Positions 6,298 through 12,917 are shown, counted from the stretch's first letter. The stretch is DNA of 24,541 nt from CAYXZR01 sp964470025 (GCA_964470025.1 CAYXZR010000012.1:1-24541); one strand, 5' to 3'. Notes: a model not told the origin generated them from the letters alone. Numbers and translations are program-made.

Positions 6298-8109
6298 ATG
6301 TCCCGGGAGATTGAAGAGGTAAAAAATAGACTAGATATTGTGGATGTAGTTTCTGAGTATGTGAAACTGAAGCAGGCCGGAACTAATTGGAAGGCACCAT
6401 GTCCGTTCCACAATGAGAAGTCACCATCATTTATGGTATCGCGAGATAAGCAGATCTGGCATTGTTTTGGTTGTGGTAAGGGTGGTGATGTTTTTAGCTT
6501 TGTTCAAGAGATTGACGGAATGGATTTTCCAAGTGCATTGCAGCATCTTGCTCAGAAGGCGGGCGTACAATTGCCTAGCTACCAAGGTGAGGGCAACTCA
6601 AAAAAGAAACGCTTGAAAGAAATTTGTTCACTCACTGCGCAGTATTGGAATAAGGTACTTCGTGATGCCGATGCGGCACAGGTTGCGCGTGATTATTTAC
6701 AGCAACGTGGTGTGTCAGATGAAACAGCTGAACGATTTGTACTCGGATATGCGCCAAAAGAGTGGGAAGCAACGTTACAATTTTTGATTAAGCGTGGTTA
6801 TACTGAGCAGGAAATTTTTTTGGCGGGAATTACTGTAAAGAAGGATCGTGGTTCAGGATTTTTTGATCGTTTTCGACATCGATTAATGTTTCCGCTTAAA
6901 GATGTCCAGGGGCAAGTTGTCGGATTTACTGGCCGACTTCTTGATGAGTCTCAGCAGGGTGGCAAGTATGTTAATACACCACAAACAGAGCTCTATAATA
7001 AAAGCGCAGTTGTTTATAACTTAGATCAAGCTAAGCATGCTATTCGTCGCGAAGGATTTGTGATCGTTGCTGAAGGGCAAATGGATGTGATTGCTTCGGT
7101 GCAGGCAGGCGTTGAAAATATTGTAGCAGTGTCTGGAACTGCGTTTACTCAAGAGCAGCTACTTCTTCTTAAGCGCTACACTACACAGCTAGTACTTGCA
7201 TTTGATACAGATGCTGCTGGTGAGTCAGCGTCACGACGAAGTGTGGCGTTGGCATGGCAGGAAGGATTCGATGTTAAAACAGTTGCACTACCTGAGGGTA
7301 AAGATCCTGATGATTATATTAAACAAGGTGCTGATGCATGGAAAAAGGTTGTTGATCAGCGACAGTCAATTATGCAACACTATGTAACCCGGGCAACTAA
7401 GCGATATGACCTTACTTCGGTTGATGGGAAAAAAGCCGCTACTAAAGAGCTGTTGCCGATTATTTCTCAGCTGTATGATGGTGTTGAGCGAACCCATTGG
7501 GTGCAGGAGTTGTCAGGATTGGTAAATGTACCAGAGACAATCCTTCATGAAGCAATGCCTAAGCGTGGAGTTAATCGAGCTGTGGCAGTCCAGCCAGTAG
7601 CTCAAGATCGCTCTGAGAAGACTTCAACTGCTCAGCAGCCGCCAAAGAGTCGGTTTGTTCGTGTTAGTGAGCATTTGATTGGCCTTTTGCTGGCATTCCC
7701 AGATCATCTGCCATCACGTATTGATAAACTTGAGCCAGATATTTTAGCTACAGAAGCCCTACGAGCCCTTTACAAACAATTAATTATTTACTATACTAGT
7801 GACATTCAAAATAACATTTCAGATTTTGAGTACAGAGGTTTTACGCAGACTCTTTCGTCTGAACAAGGTACTGCATTAGCTGATACTCTCGTGCTTAAGG
7901 CCGAGAATGATTTTAGTGATGCCGAGTATGTTGCTATTGGAAAAGAAATAGATGAATCTGTAGCTTTTCTGCGTAAAGAATATTATTCCCAACAATTAAA
8001 ATCTATTGAACAACAAATTAAGTTTGCCGAAGACCAGCACAATGTTGAAGAAGTGCAAAAACTTACTCAGCGCTTCAACGAAATAATACAACAGCTGCAT
8101 CTTTTATAA
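6298..8109 (+). CDS. dnaG: DNA primase
   Basis: The 603-residue product has the full bacterial primase layout. An N-terminal CHC2 zinc-binding domain has ligands Cys35, His38, Cys56 and Cys59 (CPFHNEKSPSF ... HCFGCGKGGD). A TOPRIM-containing polymerase core follows, with the catalytic Glu259 in VAEGQMDVI and the acidic pair in FDTDAAGESA (Asp303, Asp305). The C-terminal part (about 450-603) is a helical domain that would contact the replicative helicase. It makes RNA primers for replication. It lies 16 bases before rpoD, the classic macromolecular synthesis operon order, though rpsU is absent upstream. No frameshift or missing key residue is seen. Confidence 0.97.
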   Translation: MSREIEEVKNRLDIVDVVSEYVKLKQAGTNWKAPCPFHNEKSPSFMVSRDKQIWHCFGCGKGGDVFSFVQEIDGMDFPSALQHLAQKAGVQLPSYQGEGNSKKKRLKEICSLTAQYWNKVLRDADAAQVARDYLQQRGVSDETAERFVLGYAPKEWEATLQFLIKRGYTEQEIFLAGITVKKDRGSGFFDRFRHRLMFPLKDVQGQVVGFTGRLLDESQQGGKYVNTPQTELYNKSAVVYNLDQAKHAIRREGFVIVAEGQMDVIASVQAGVENIVAVSGTAFTQEQLLLLKRYTTQLVLAFDTDAAGESASRRSVALAWQEGFDVKTVALPEGKDPDDYIKQGADAWKKVVDQRQSIMQHYVTRATKRYDLTSVDGKKAATKELLPIISQLYDGVERTHWVQELSGLVNVPETILHEAMPKRGVNRAVAVQPVAQDRSEKTSTAQQPPKSRFVRVSEHLIGLLLAFPDHLPSRIDKLEPDILATEALRALYKQLIIYYTSDIQNNISDFEYRGFTQTLSSEQGTALADTLVLKAENDFSDAEYVAIGKEIDESVAFLRKEYYSQQLKSIEQQIKFAEDQHNVEEVQKLTQRFNEIIQQLHLL

Positions 8110-8125
8110 GGCAACAGGAGTATCC

Positions 8126-9445
8126 ATGCCACGAGCAAAGAAAAAAACTACGACAAAAAAGAAAGCGTCGACTGCAAAAAAAGCGACGAAGAAAACTACA
8201 ACACGTAAGCGCACTACTAAAGCGTCGACTGCAAAAAAAGCGACGAAGAAAACTACAACACGTAAGCGCACTACTAAAGCGTCGACTGCAAAAAAAGCGA
8301 CGAAGAAAACTACAACAAAAAAAACAGCTGCTGCAAAAAGACCACGTCCTCCTAAGGCTGTACTTGATGAAGCTGCTGTAACTAAGCTTCTAAAGAAAGC
8401 ACGTGGAAGAGGTTTTGTAATTGAGCGTGAGGTTGTGCAAGTGTTTTCAGAAGTAGAAGATTATTTAGACTTGTATGAAGAGTTTTTGCGTGACTTAGAA
8501 GACATTGGCGCAACATTTGTAGAAAATCAGCCAACAATCTTAACCTCTAAAGAGCAGCAACAAGGACTGCTTGATCAAGTAGGCTTTGGTACTAGCAAAA
8601 AGCGAATTGATATTGCAGATATTTCTTCAGATTCAATTCAGATGTATCTTCGTGAAATTGGTAAGGTGCCATTGCTGAAAGCAGAAGAAGAGATTTCTTT
8701 GGCGAAACGATCTGAACGTGGTGATATAGAAGCAAAACAAAAACTAATTGAAGCTAACCTTCGATTAGTGGTTTCAATTGCTAAGCGATTTACTGGTAAA
8801 AGTTTGTCACTACTTGATTTGATTCAAGAGGGAAATATCGGCTTGTTCCGTGCGGTAGAGAAGTTTGATTATCGTAAGGGATATAAGTTTTCAACATATG
8901 CGACTTGGTGGATTCGCCAGGCAATTACTCGTGCCTTGGCAGACCAGTCTCGAACTATTCGAATTCCAGTGCATATGGTAGAGACTATTAACAAGTTTAA
9001 GCAGGTTGAGCGTCAGCTTATCCAGGATCTTGGTCGTGAGCCATTACCAGAGGAGATAGCTGCAGAGATGAATGAAACCCTTGACAAAGTGCTCCATATC
9101 ATTAAAATAAGCCAAGATACGATTTCGATTGAAACTTCAGTAGGTGAAGACGATGAAGACTCGAAACTTGAGGATTTTATCGAGGATGTAAAGACTGCAA
9201 CTCCAGATCGTATGGCCGCTTTAGAACTTTTGCGAGACTATGTCCAAGAGATTATCCAGGATTTGACTCCTCGAGAGCAAAAGATCTTGGAGATGCGTTT
9301 TGGACTTACCGACGGTGTGTCACACACCCTGGAAGAAGTTGGGCAAGAGTTTGACGTTACTCGAGAGCGTATTCGACAGATTGAGGCAAAGGCGCTTGAG
9401 AAGATTGAAAAACATCATTTGATCAGCAAACTACGGGACTACTAG
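8126..9445 (+). CDS. rpoD: Principal sigma factor with a repetitive lysine-rich N-terminal tail
   Basis: The 439-residue protein contains region 1.1-like sequence (about 78-136), region 1.2 (SIQMYLREIGKVPLL), region 2 (about 205-280: ANLRLVVSIAKRF, LSLLDLIQEGNIGL, GYKFSTYATWWIRQAITRA), region 3, and region 4 with the helix-turn-helix HTLEEVGQEFDVTRERIRQI. It is the housekeeping sigma subunit that directs RNA polymerase to promoters such as those seen here. The first 77 residues are an unusual tail of Lys, Thr, Ala and Arg, encoded partly by perfect 57-base repeats. An AGGAG site precedes the ATG. It follows dnaG by 16 bases and is followed by tRNA-Asn. Confidence 0.96.
   Translation: MPRAKKKTTTKKKASTAKKATKKTTTRKRTTKASTAKKATKKTTTRKRTTKASTAKKATKKTTTKKTAAAKRPRPPKAVLDEAAVTKLLKKARGRGFVIEREVVQVFSEVEDYLDLYEEFLRDLEDIGATFVENQPTILTSKEQQQGLLDQVGFGTSKKRIDIADISSDSIQMYLREIGKVPLLKAEEEISLAKRSERGDIEAKQKLIEANLRLVVSIAKRFTGKSLSLLDLIQEGNIGLFRAVEKFDYRKGYKFSTYATWWIRQAITRALADQSRTIRIPVHMVETINKFKQVERQLIQDLGREPLPEEIAAEMNETLDKVLHIIKISQDTISIETSVGEDDEDSKLEDFIEDVKTATPDRMAALELLRDYVQEIIQDLTPREQKILEMRFGLTDGVSHTLEEVGQEFDVTRERIRQIEAKALEKIEKHHLISKLRDY
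8164..8317 (+). repeat. Perfect 57-base tandem repeat inside rpoD (2.7 copies)
   Basis: Copies lie at 8164-8220, 8221-8277 and 8278-8317 (first 40 bases of the unit). The copies are identical base for base, which implies recent expansion or homogenisation. The unit is 19 codons and in frame, adding KASTAKKATKK then TTTRKRTT each time, so copy-number change would lengthen or shorten the tail without a frameshift. Confidence 0.95.
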
Positions 9446-9459
9446 TATAGATTACTAAG

Positions 9460-9550
9460 ACCCCTATGTTCAGAGGTAGCTCAATGGTAGAGCAGTTGAC
9501 TGTTAATCAATTGGTTGTGGGTTCGAGTCCCACCCTCTGAGCATAGGGGT
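9460..9550 (+). other. Leader-trailer helix enclosing tRNA-Asn, with terminator tail
   Basis: ACCCCTATG (9460-9468) pairs perfectly with CATAGGGGT (9542-9550). T69 faces the discriminator G9541, so the helix stacks straight onto the acceptor stem. The right arm is followed by TTTATT, so the enclosed structure could act as a terminator. It also lies just past the trmB stop and could serve the minus strand. Confidence 0.7.
9470..9541 (+). tRNA. tRNA-Asn (anticodon GTT)
   Basis: TCAGAGG (9470-9476) pairs with CCTCTGA (9534-9540), with G9541 as discriminator. The D arm has AGCTCAATGGTAGAGC, and the anticodon loop CTGTTAA places GTT at 9502-9504. The T arm has GTGGG, TTCGAGT and CCCAC. CCA is not encoded. 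The gene follows rpoD by 24 bases and may share its transcript; a TATAGA at 9446-9451 could be a separate -10 box. Confidence 0.95.
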
Positions 9551-9551
9551 T

Positions 9552-10196
9552 TTATTGTACCTTTGTTTTTAGGTATTTAATGGTTGTACCTTTGGCTCGG
9601 TGAATATTTTCAAAATAGGTTTTGATTTTTAGTGCTTTTGGCTTGAATAGTTTTCGATCAATATTTGAAAAATCTTTTAGGATTTGCCACTGTTGCTGCT
9701 TTAGTGTCTGCTTACTAAATTCATACATCAGTTGGCTATCAGTCTTGAGATGGAGGATTCCATCTTTTTTTAATACCTTTTTGTAAAGGTTGAGAAAATA
9801 TGGAGTTGTGAGGCGCTTCTTTGCTTGTTTGTCTCGTGGAAATGGGTCAGGGAAGGTGAGCCAGATTTCATCAATACAATGTGCTGGGATGTAATCAAGA
9901 AGACGATTTATGTGTCCACGAATGAAAATAGCATTATCTAGCGATGCTTCTTTTGCTTTACTAGCGCCAACCCATAGTCGTTCACCCTGGATGTCCATTG
10001 CTACGCACAGTGTGTCGGGATTTTGCTTGGCCAGGGAGATTGTGTATTCTGCCTTACCACATGCAAGCTCGAGAATAGTTTTGCTTGAAGAGCTGAGTTT
10101 GTTTTTTAGCTCATCTACTCTCTGAGGATTGTTACATTCATAGACATTGGCAAATCTTGAGAGCTGGGCAAATCGTTTGATTTTCTTTCTAGGCAT
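9552..10196 (-). CDS. trmB: tRNA (guanine-N7-)-methyltransferase
   Basis: The 214-residue product has the TrmB pattern: the SAM-binding loop ILELACGKAEYTISLA, AMDIQGERLW, IDEIWLTFPDPFPRDKQAK with the family FPDP signature, HLKTDSQLMYEF, and a C-terminal NIHRAKGTTIKYLK. It makes 7-methylguanosine at position 46 of tRNAs, using S-adenosylmethionine, in the cytoplasm. The frame stays open upstream, but ATG at 10196 gives the usual start (MPRKKIKRF). The upstream extension would run into the divergent gene and looks unlike the family. It is divergent from the editing protein gene across 43 bases, and its 3' end meets the tRNA-Asn region. Confidence 0.92.
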   Translation of the reverse strand: MPRKKIKRFAQLSRFANVYECNNPQRVDELKNKLSSSSKTILELACGKAEYTISLAKQNPDTLCVAMDIQGERLWVGASKAKEASLDNAIFIRGHINRLLDYIPAHCIDEIWLTFPDPFPRDKQAKKRLTTPYFLNLYKKVLKKDGILHLKTDSQLMYEFSKQTLKQQQWQILKDFSNIDRKLFKPKALKIKTYFENIHRAKGTTIKYLKTKVQ

Positions 10197-10223
10197 GAGT
10201 ACACTAACAATAGTTAACGAAAC

Positions 10224-10229
10224 TATACT
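10224..10229 (+). promoter_or_regulatory. -10 box of the tRNA-editing protein gene
   Basis: TATACT ends ten bases before the ATG at 10240, within the 43-base divergent spacer with trmB. No Shine-Dalgarno and no clear -35 box are visible. Confidence 0.45.
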
Positions 10230-10239
10230 ACCAAACTCT

Positions 10240-10725
10240 ATGAATAATAGGCAAGCTGTACTTACGTATTTTGATTCACATGATTTATCATATGTATTGC
10301 ATGAGCACATGCCTGTTTTTACCTGTGAAGAATCAGCTGGCCTAGGTCATCGAGGTGAACATGCTAAAAATTTGTTTTTACAATCAAATGAGCAGTATTT
10401 TTTGGTTGTGACACTCTGTAGTGCAAGAGTTGATCTTAAGGAGCTTGCTATCAAAGTAGGTGAGAAGCGTTTTTCTTTTGCTTCTGAAGATGCTATGAAA
10501 TCATTGTTGCAACTTACTCCAGGCTCAGTCTCGCCTTGTGGATTAATTCACGATATTGATAAGCGAGCTACTGTCTTGATCGATAGTATAGTTACTGATC
10601 AGGAGGTGGTCCTTATTCATCCAAATGATAATAGCGCTACACTAGAGTTATCGCAGGAAATGTTTAAGGCTTTTTTGCGATCTACGGGTCATCAGTATGA
10701 AGTGCTTTCTGTGCCTAAAAAATAA
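10240..10725 (+). CDS. YbaK/ProXp-ala-type aminoacyl-tRNA deacylase
   Basis: The 161-residue protein matches the free-standing editing domain family (YbaK/EbsC, ProX). Its motifs are YVLHEHMPVFTCEES, GEHAKNLFLQSNEQYFLVV, LTPGSVSPCGLIHD and an end of the form EMFKAFLRSTGHQYEVL. The GSVSPxGL and KNLFL motifs are typical of the ProXp-ala (PrdX) branch, which clears alanine mischarged on tRNA(Pro). Substrate choice cannot be fixed from sequence alone. The ATG at 10240 is preferred over in-frame starts at 10195 and 10147, because homologues begin close to this point and a TATACT box lies just upstream. A terminator follows. Confidence 0.85.
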   Translation: MNNRQAVLTYFDSHDLSYVLHEHMPVFTCEESAGLGHRGEHAKNLFLQSNEQYFLVVTLCSARVDLKELAIKVGEKRFSFASEDAMKSLLQLTPGSVSPCGLIHDIDKRATVLIDSIVTDQEVVLIHPNDNSATLELSQEMFKAFLRSTGHQYEVLSVPKK

Positions 10726-10731
10726 ATAATT

Positions 10732-10769
10732 AAAAAAGAGATGCAAGGGGGGGAGCATCTCTTTTTTTT
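10732..10769. terminator. Strong bidirectional terminator between the editing protein gene and lexA
   Basis: GAGATGC (10738-10744) pairs with GCATCTC (10755-10761) around a purine loop. It is flanked by six A residues on the left that pair with the T run on the right. T runs follow on both strands, so it can end both the plus-strand gene and the minus-strand lexA transcript. Confidence 0.85.
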
Positions 10770-10786
10770 GCGCATCAACTAACGTT

Positions 10787-10915
10787 TTAGAAACTCTTGA
10801 CTTGCTTTAGAAGAAGTTTGGTTGAGATTTTTTTTTCTAATAATTTTTCAAGGTTTCTTTTAAACATATAGTCGAAAAAGTGGTTCCAGAGAAATTGATT
10901 TGCTTTTTGTGTCAT
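10787..10915 (-). CDS. Possible 42-residue basic protein downstream of lexA
   Basis: A short minus-strand frame starts at ATG 10915, 21 bases after the lexA stop, and ends at 10787. The peptide begins MTQKANQFLWNHFFDYMFKR and continues with a Lys/Leu-rich helix ending KQVKSF. It would be co-transcribed with lexA and ends before the shared terminator. It has no recognisable family and no clear Shine-Dalgarno. The region is A/T rich, so this may be chance. Confidence 0.35.
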   Translation of the reverse strand: MTQKANQFLWNHFFDYMFKRNLEKLLEKKISTKLLLKQVKSF

Positions 10916-10936
10916 ATCGTTTTTATATTATTTATT

Positions 10937-11548
10937 TTAAATTGTTTGAAATTTTCTAATAACTGCCTGGACAACTCCTTGAATCAGCGGGTCTTTTGCG
11001 TAAATTGGCTTCATGGTTTTGTTTGCTGGTTGCAGTCTGATTCGATTTGTTTCTCTGTAAAACTTTTTTAGTGTGGCGTATTGGTTGTTGAGTAGTGCTA
11101 CGACAACGTCGCCATTTCTTGGTGAGGGGTTTCGATGTATAACTACTAGGTCGCCATCTAGAATTCCCTCGTCGATCATCGACGTTCCTTTGACTCTCAG
11201 TACAAACGAATTAGTGGGATCAAGAGTAAGGTTGGCTGGAATTGCTATGGTTTCGTTTCCTTCTACCGCTTCGATTGGCTGCCCAGCGGTGATAAGTCCA
11301 GAGAGGGGAAGCTCGAAGGCTTGGGCAAGGTTGAACTTCTTCTTACTTGGAACTAGGTTTCGCATCGGTGATCCGTCGCTGCTCAAGTATCCTTTGTCCT
11401 GGAGAGCTTGAATATGCTGATGAACGGTGGCTTTGCTGCTTAGTCCAAAGTGGTCTGCTATTTCCTGGTAAGAGGGGGAGTAATCGTTGTCAGCTAGAAA
11501 GTCTAAAATAAAATTGAGAATGAGCGATTGTTTTTTTGTTAACGACAT
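10937..11548 (-). CDS. lexA: LexA repressor
   Basis: The 203-residue product is full length. The N-terminal winged helix has YSPSYQEIADHFGLSS and a recognition helix around KATVHQHIQALQDKGYL. The self-cleavage bond is Ala88-Gly89 in GLITAGQPIEA, and the serine-lysine dyad is Ser123 (VKGTSMIDEGI) and Lys161 (YATLKKFYRE). LexA represses SOS genes and cleaves itself when RecA filaments form on damaged DNA. The gene has a good promoter (TTGACG-16-TATAAT on the minus strand) overlaid by its probable operator. It is divergent from a 2OG-Fe(II) oxygenase gene. All catalytic residues are present, so it should be functional. Confidence 0.95.
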   Translation of the reverse strand: MSLTKKQSLILNFILDFLADNDYSPSYQEIADHFGLSSKATVHQHIQALQDKGYLSSDGSPMRNLVPSKKKFNLAQAFELPLSGLITAGQPIEAVEGNETIAIPANLTLDPTNSFVLRVKGTSMIDEGILDGDLVVIHRNPSPRNGDVVVALLNNQYATLKKFYRETNRIRLQPANKTMKPIYAKDPLIQGVVQAVIRKFQTI

Positions 11549-11562
11549 ATAGTTATTTTTAT

Positions 11563-11609
11563 GTTCGTAAATCGTTCGGTATTTCTATTATACCGTACAA
11601 AAACCGAAC
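11563..11609. promoter_or_regulatory. Dual, inverted GTTC-N7-GTTC-type LexA operators
   Basis: On the plus strand GTTC (11563-11566), seven bases, GTTC (11574-11577). On the minus strand GTTC (from 11609), seven bases, GTAC (from 11598). The two direct-repeat boxes are mirror images around 11586. The inner half sites GTTCGGTAT (11574-11582) and ATACCGTAC (11590-11598) match as inverted repeats at eight of nine bases. GTTC-N7-GTTC is the known LexA box form of Alphaproteobacteria. Its position over the lexA promoter supports autoregulation; binding itself is inferred. Confidence 0.7.
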
Positions 11610-11614
11610 GTCAA
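11587..11614 (-). promoter_or_regulatory. lexA promoter
   Basis: On the minus strand TTGACG (11609-11614) and TATAAT (11587-11592, perfect consensus) are 16 bases apart. The -35 box touches the outer right half site, and the -10 box overlaps the inner right half site. The expected start near 11580 lies in the left inner half site, so bound LexA would block every promoter element. Confidence 0.75.
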
Positions 11615-11701
11615 TATAGTTCTGTGGATAAGTTTACTTTATTTGCTATTTATTCTGTATTTCCGTACTATTTAGTCATCAACCAAAGGAGGTTTTACGT
11701 C

Positions 11702-12439
11702 ATGAGTGAATCCTTGACTAAAGCACTAGGCTCATTTAGAAGTAGCGGTGCATGCTACTTGAGAACAGAGCCTGCTATTGAAGACGCATTAATACAGGAT
11801 GTTTTTGCGGGTTTTCGACGACTTGTTACCGAAATTGAGTTAGGAAACATTAGTTACAATGACTGGTGTATCGATGAACACAGCACAGGTGATCCTGATT
11901 TGGGGATTATCGAAAAGCAAGGTGGTGTAAAGGAGGGTGGTGGTTTTTATGATCACAAATTCTTCTTCCACTGGAGTCCAACTCTAATACGCCACTTGCC
12001 ACAGCAGTGTGTAGATCAATTTGGTCGCTGGCTTCAAAGTTGTGAAGCGCTTTTTGAACTATGCTGTTTGAACGTCAACCGATTTGCAACTGTATTAGAT
12101 CCTGAGCTGGGTGCCTTAATGAATCAGCAGGCAGCGATTGATATATCACGGCTACGGCTTTTGATGTATGTTAAGGAGCGGGATGGTAAAGTCGCCAGTG
12201 ATCATACCGATAAAGACGGTATTACCATGCATGTTGCAGAGACTGCTCCTGGTGTAGTGCTTGGCTCTCAGCAAGCACCTGAAGTTGCTCCTGTCGGTAA
12301 GAGCTTAATCTTTGCCGGTGACAAGCTGGAGCGATTTACGGGGGGCTCTATTAAAGCGGTACAGCACCATGCGGTTAACCACTCTAAAGACGGAGAGCGA
12401 AGAGTTGCCGCTGTCTACTTCGGTCATTTTGTTGAATAA
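11702..12439 (+). CDS. 2-oxoglutarate/Fe(II)-dependent oxygenase, isopenicillin-N-synthase-like
   Basis: The 245-residue product has the iron-binding facial triad of the 2OG oxygenase fold: His168 and Asp170 in DHTDKDGITMHV, and a distal His at 222/223 in VQHHAVNHS. An Arg in ERRVAAVYFGHF is suitably placed to bind 2-oxoglutarate. GKSLIFAGDKLERFTGG matches the strand-turn found before the distal His in isopenicillin-N-synthase-like enzymes. The substrate is unknown. The frame is open from ATG 11561, but AAAGGAGG lies just before ATG 11702, and the upstream part would run through the lexA operator, so 11702 is the start. It is divergent from lexA and may share its control. A strong terminator follows. 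Confidence 0.8.
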   Translation: MSESLTKALGSFRSSGACYLRTEPAIEDALIQDVFAGFRRLVTEIELGNISYNDWCIDEHSTGDPDLGIIEKQGGVKEGGGFYDHKFFFHWSPTLIRHLPQQCVDQFGRWLQSCEALFELCCLNVNRFATVLDPELGALMNQQAAIDISRLRLLMYVKERDGKVASDHTDKDGITMHVAETAPGVVLGSQQAPEVAPVGKSLIFAGDKLERFTGGSIKAVQHHAVNHSKDGERRVAAVYFGHFVE

Positions 12440-12451
12440 TTGAGCACTTTT

Positions 12452-12480
12452 AGATCACATCATCGTATGTGATCTTTTTA
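12452..12480 (+). terminator. Terminator of the 2OG oxygenase gene
   Basis: AGATCACAT (12452-12460) pairs perfectly with ATGTGATCT (12467-12475) around a six-base loop and is followed by a T run. Confidence 0.85.
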
Positions 12481-12484
12481 TATA

Positions 12485-12513
12485 TTGACAAAATTATAAA
12501 AATATGTTATTAT
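12485..12513 (+). promoter_or_regulatory. Consensus promoter of the small membrane protein gene
   Basis: TTGACA (12485-12490, perfect consensus) and TATTAT (12508-12513) are exactly 17 bases apart. This is the best-matching plus-strand promoter I found in the window. The transcript would carry a leader of about 40 bases with a GGAG ribosome site. Confidence 0.75.
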
Positions 12514-12523
12514 ATATAACATA
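12503..12523. promoter_or_regulatory. Perfect dyad operator overlapping the -10 box
   Basis: TATGTTAT (12503-12510) and ATAACATA (12516-12523) are perfect inverted repeats separated by TATAT. The dyad covers the -10 box and the expected start point, the classic position for a repressor. The regulator is not identified, and the region is A/T rich, so some symmetry could be accidental. Confidence 0.55.
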
Positions 12524-12558
12524 CTCAAAAAGGTTCATTTCAATTTGGAGTTTGTGTC

Positions 12559-12834
12559 ATGACTTCTGCTGACATTTCCGCTACCCTTAGCTCTCTTTCG
12601 CAGCCACTTTTGCCTTTCTGCTCGGCTGTGCTGCAGGGCATCATTTGGTATTACCTGGCTATTTTGTCCCTCTGGATATTTTTCCAGGTCATCGCTCTCT
12701 TTAGCAATAAGCCGATTGCGACGTTTATTCGGAAGTGGGGCAATAAGATTTGCCGCTTTATGGCTTACGGCATTTTCAAACTTATCTTACAGTTTTTGCG
12801 GTGGGTTAATAACAAGCTACCACAAGCAGCTTAA
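12559..12834 (+). CDS. Small cationic membrane protein
   Basis: The 91-residue product has a polar start, one clear membrane helix (about 25-48: LQGIIWYYLAILSLWIFFQV), and then a positively charged amphipathic part with RKWGNKICRFMAYGIFKLIL and LRWVNNKL. No family is recognised. The start is supported by GGAG at 12547-12550, eight bases before the ATG. The gene stands alone between terminators at 12452-12480 and 12858-12890, and has a consensus promoter covered by a perfect dyad, so it is a self-contained, probably tightly regulated unit. A membrane-active peptide, a toxin, a holin-like protein or a stress protein are all possible; none is shown. Confidence 0.7.
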   Translation: MTSADISATLSSLSQPLLPFCSAVLQGIIWYYLAILSLWIFFQVIALFSNKPIATFIRKWGNKICRFMAYGIFKLILQFLRWVNNKLPQAA

Positions 12835-12857
12835 ATTTACTTTGATCTTTCCTTCCG

Positions 12858-12890
12858 GTCCTTGCCCTAACGCAAGGACTTTTTTCTTTT
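12858..12890 (+). terminator. Terminator of the small membrane protein gene
   Basis: GTCCTTGC (12858-12865) pairs perfectly with GCAAGGAC (12872-12879) around a six-base loop and is followed by TTTTTTCTTTT. Confidence 0.9.
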
Positions 12891-12904
12891 TATGTATTCT
12901 CATG

Positions 12905-12910
12905 TATACT
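12905..12910 (+). promoter_or_regulatory. -10 box of the NDH-2-like gene, probably leaderless
   Basis: TATACT, preceded directly by TG, ends seven bases before the ATG at 12918. It starts 18 bases after the last T of the first run of the preceding terminator. No Shine-Dalgarno is present. Confidence 0.5.
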
Positions 12911-12917
12911 GCATCGT

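Noticed and set aside
8164..8317. Direct repeats that could suggest a CRISPR array
   Set aside because: The copies are directly adjacent without spacers, are in frame within rpoD and encode a basic tail.
10197..10310. N-terminal extension of TrmB
   Set aside because: The extra 38 residues are unlike TrmB, would overlap the divergent gene, and the normal start is at 10196.
10880..11071. Plus-strand frame over the 3' end of lexA
   Set aside because: It is antisense to lexA with no ribosome site and no family features.
11561..11701. N-terminal extension of the oxygenase from ATG 11561
   Set aside because: It would translate through the lexA promoter and operator. A strong AAAGGAGG precedes ATG 11702, where the folded domain begins.
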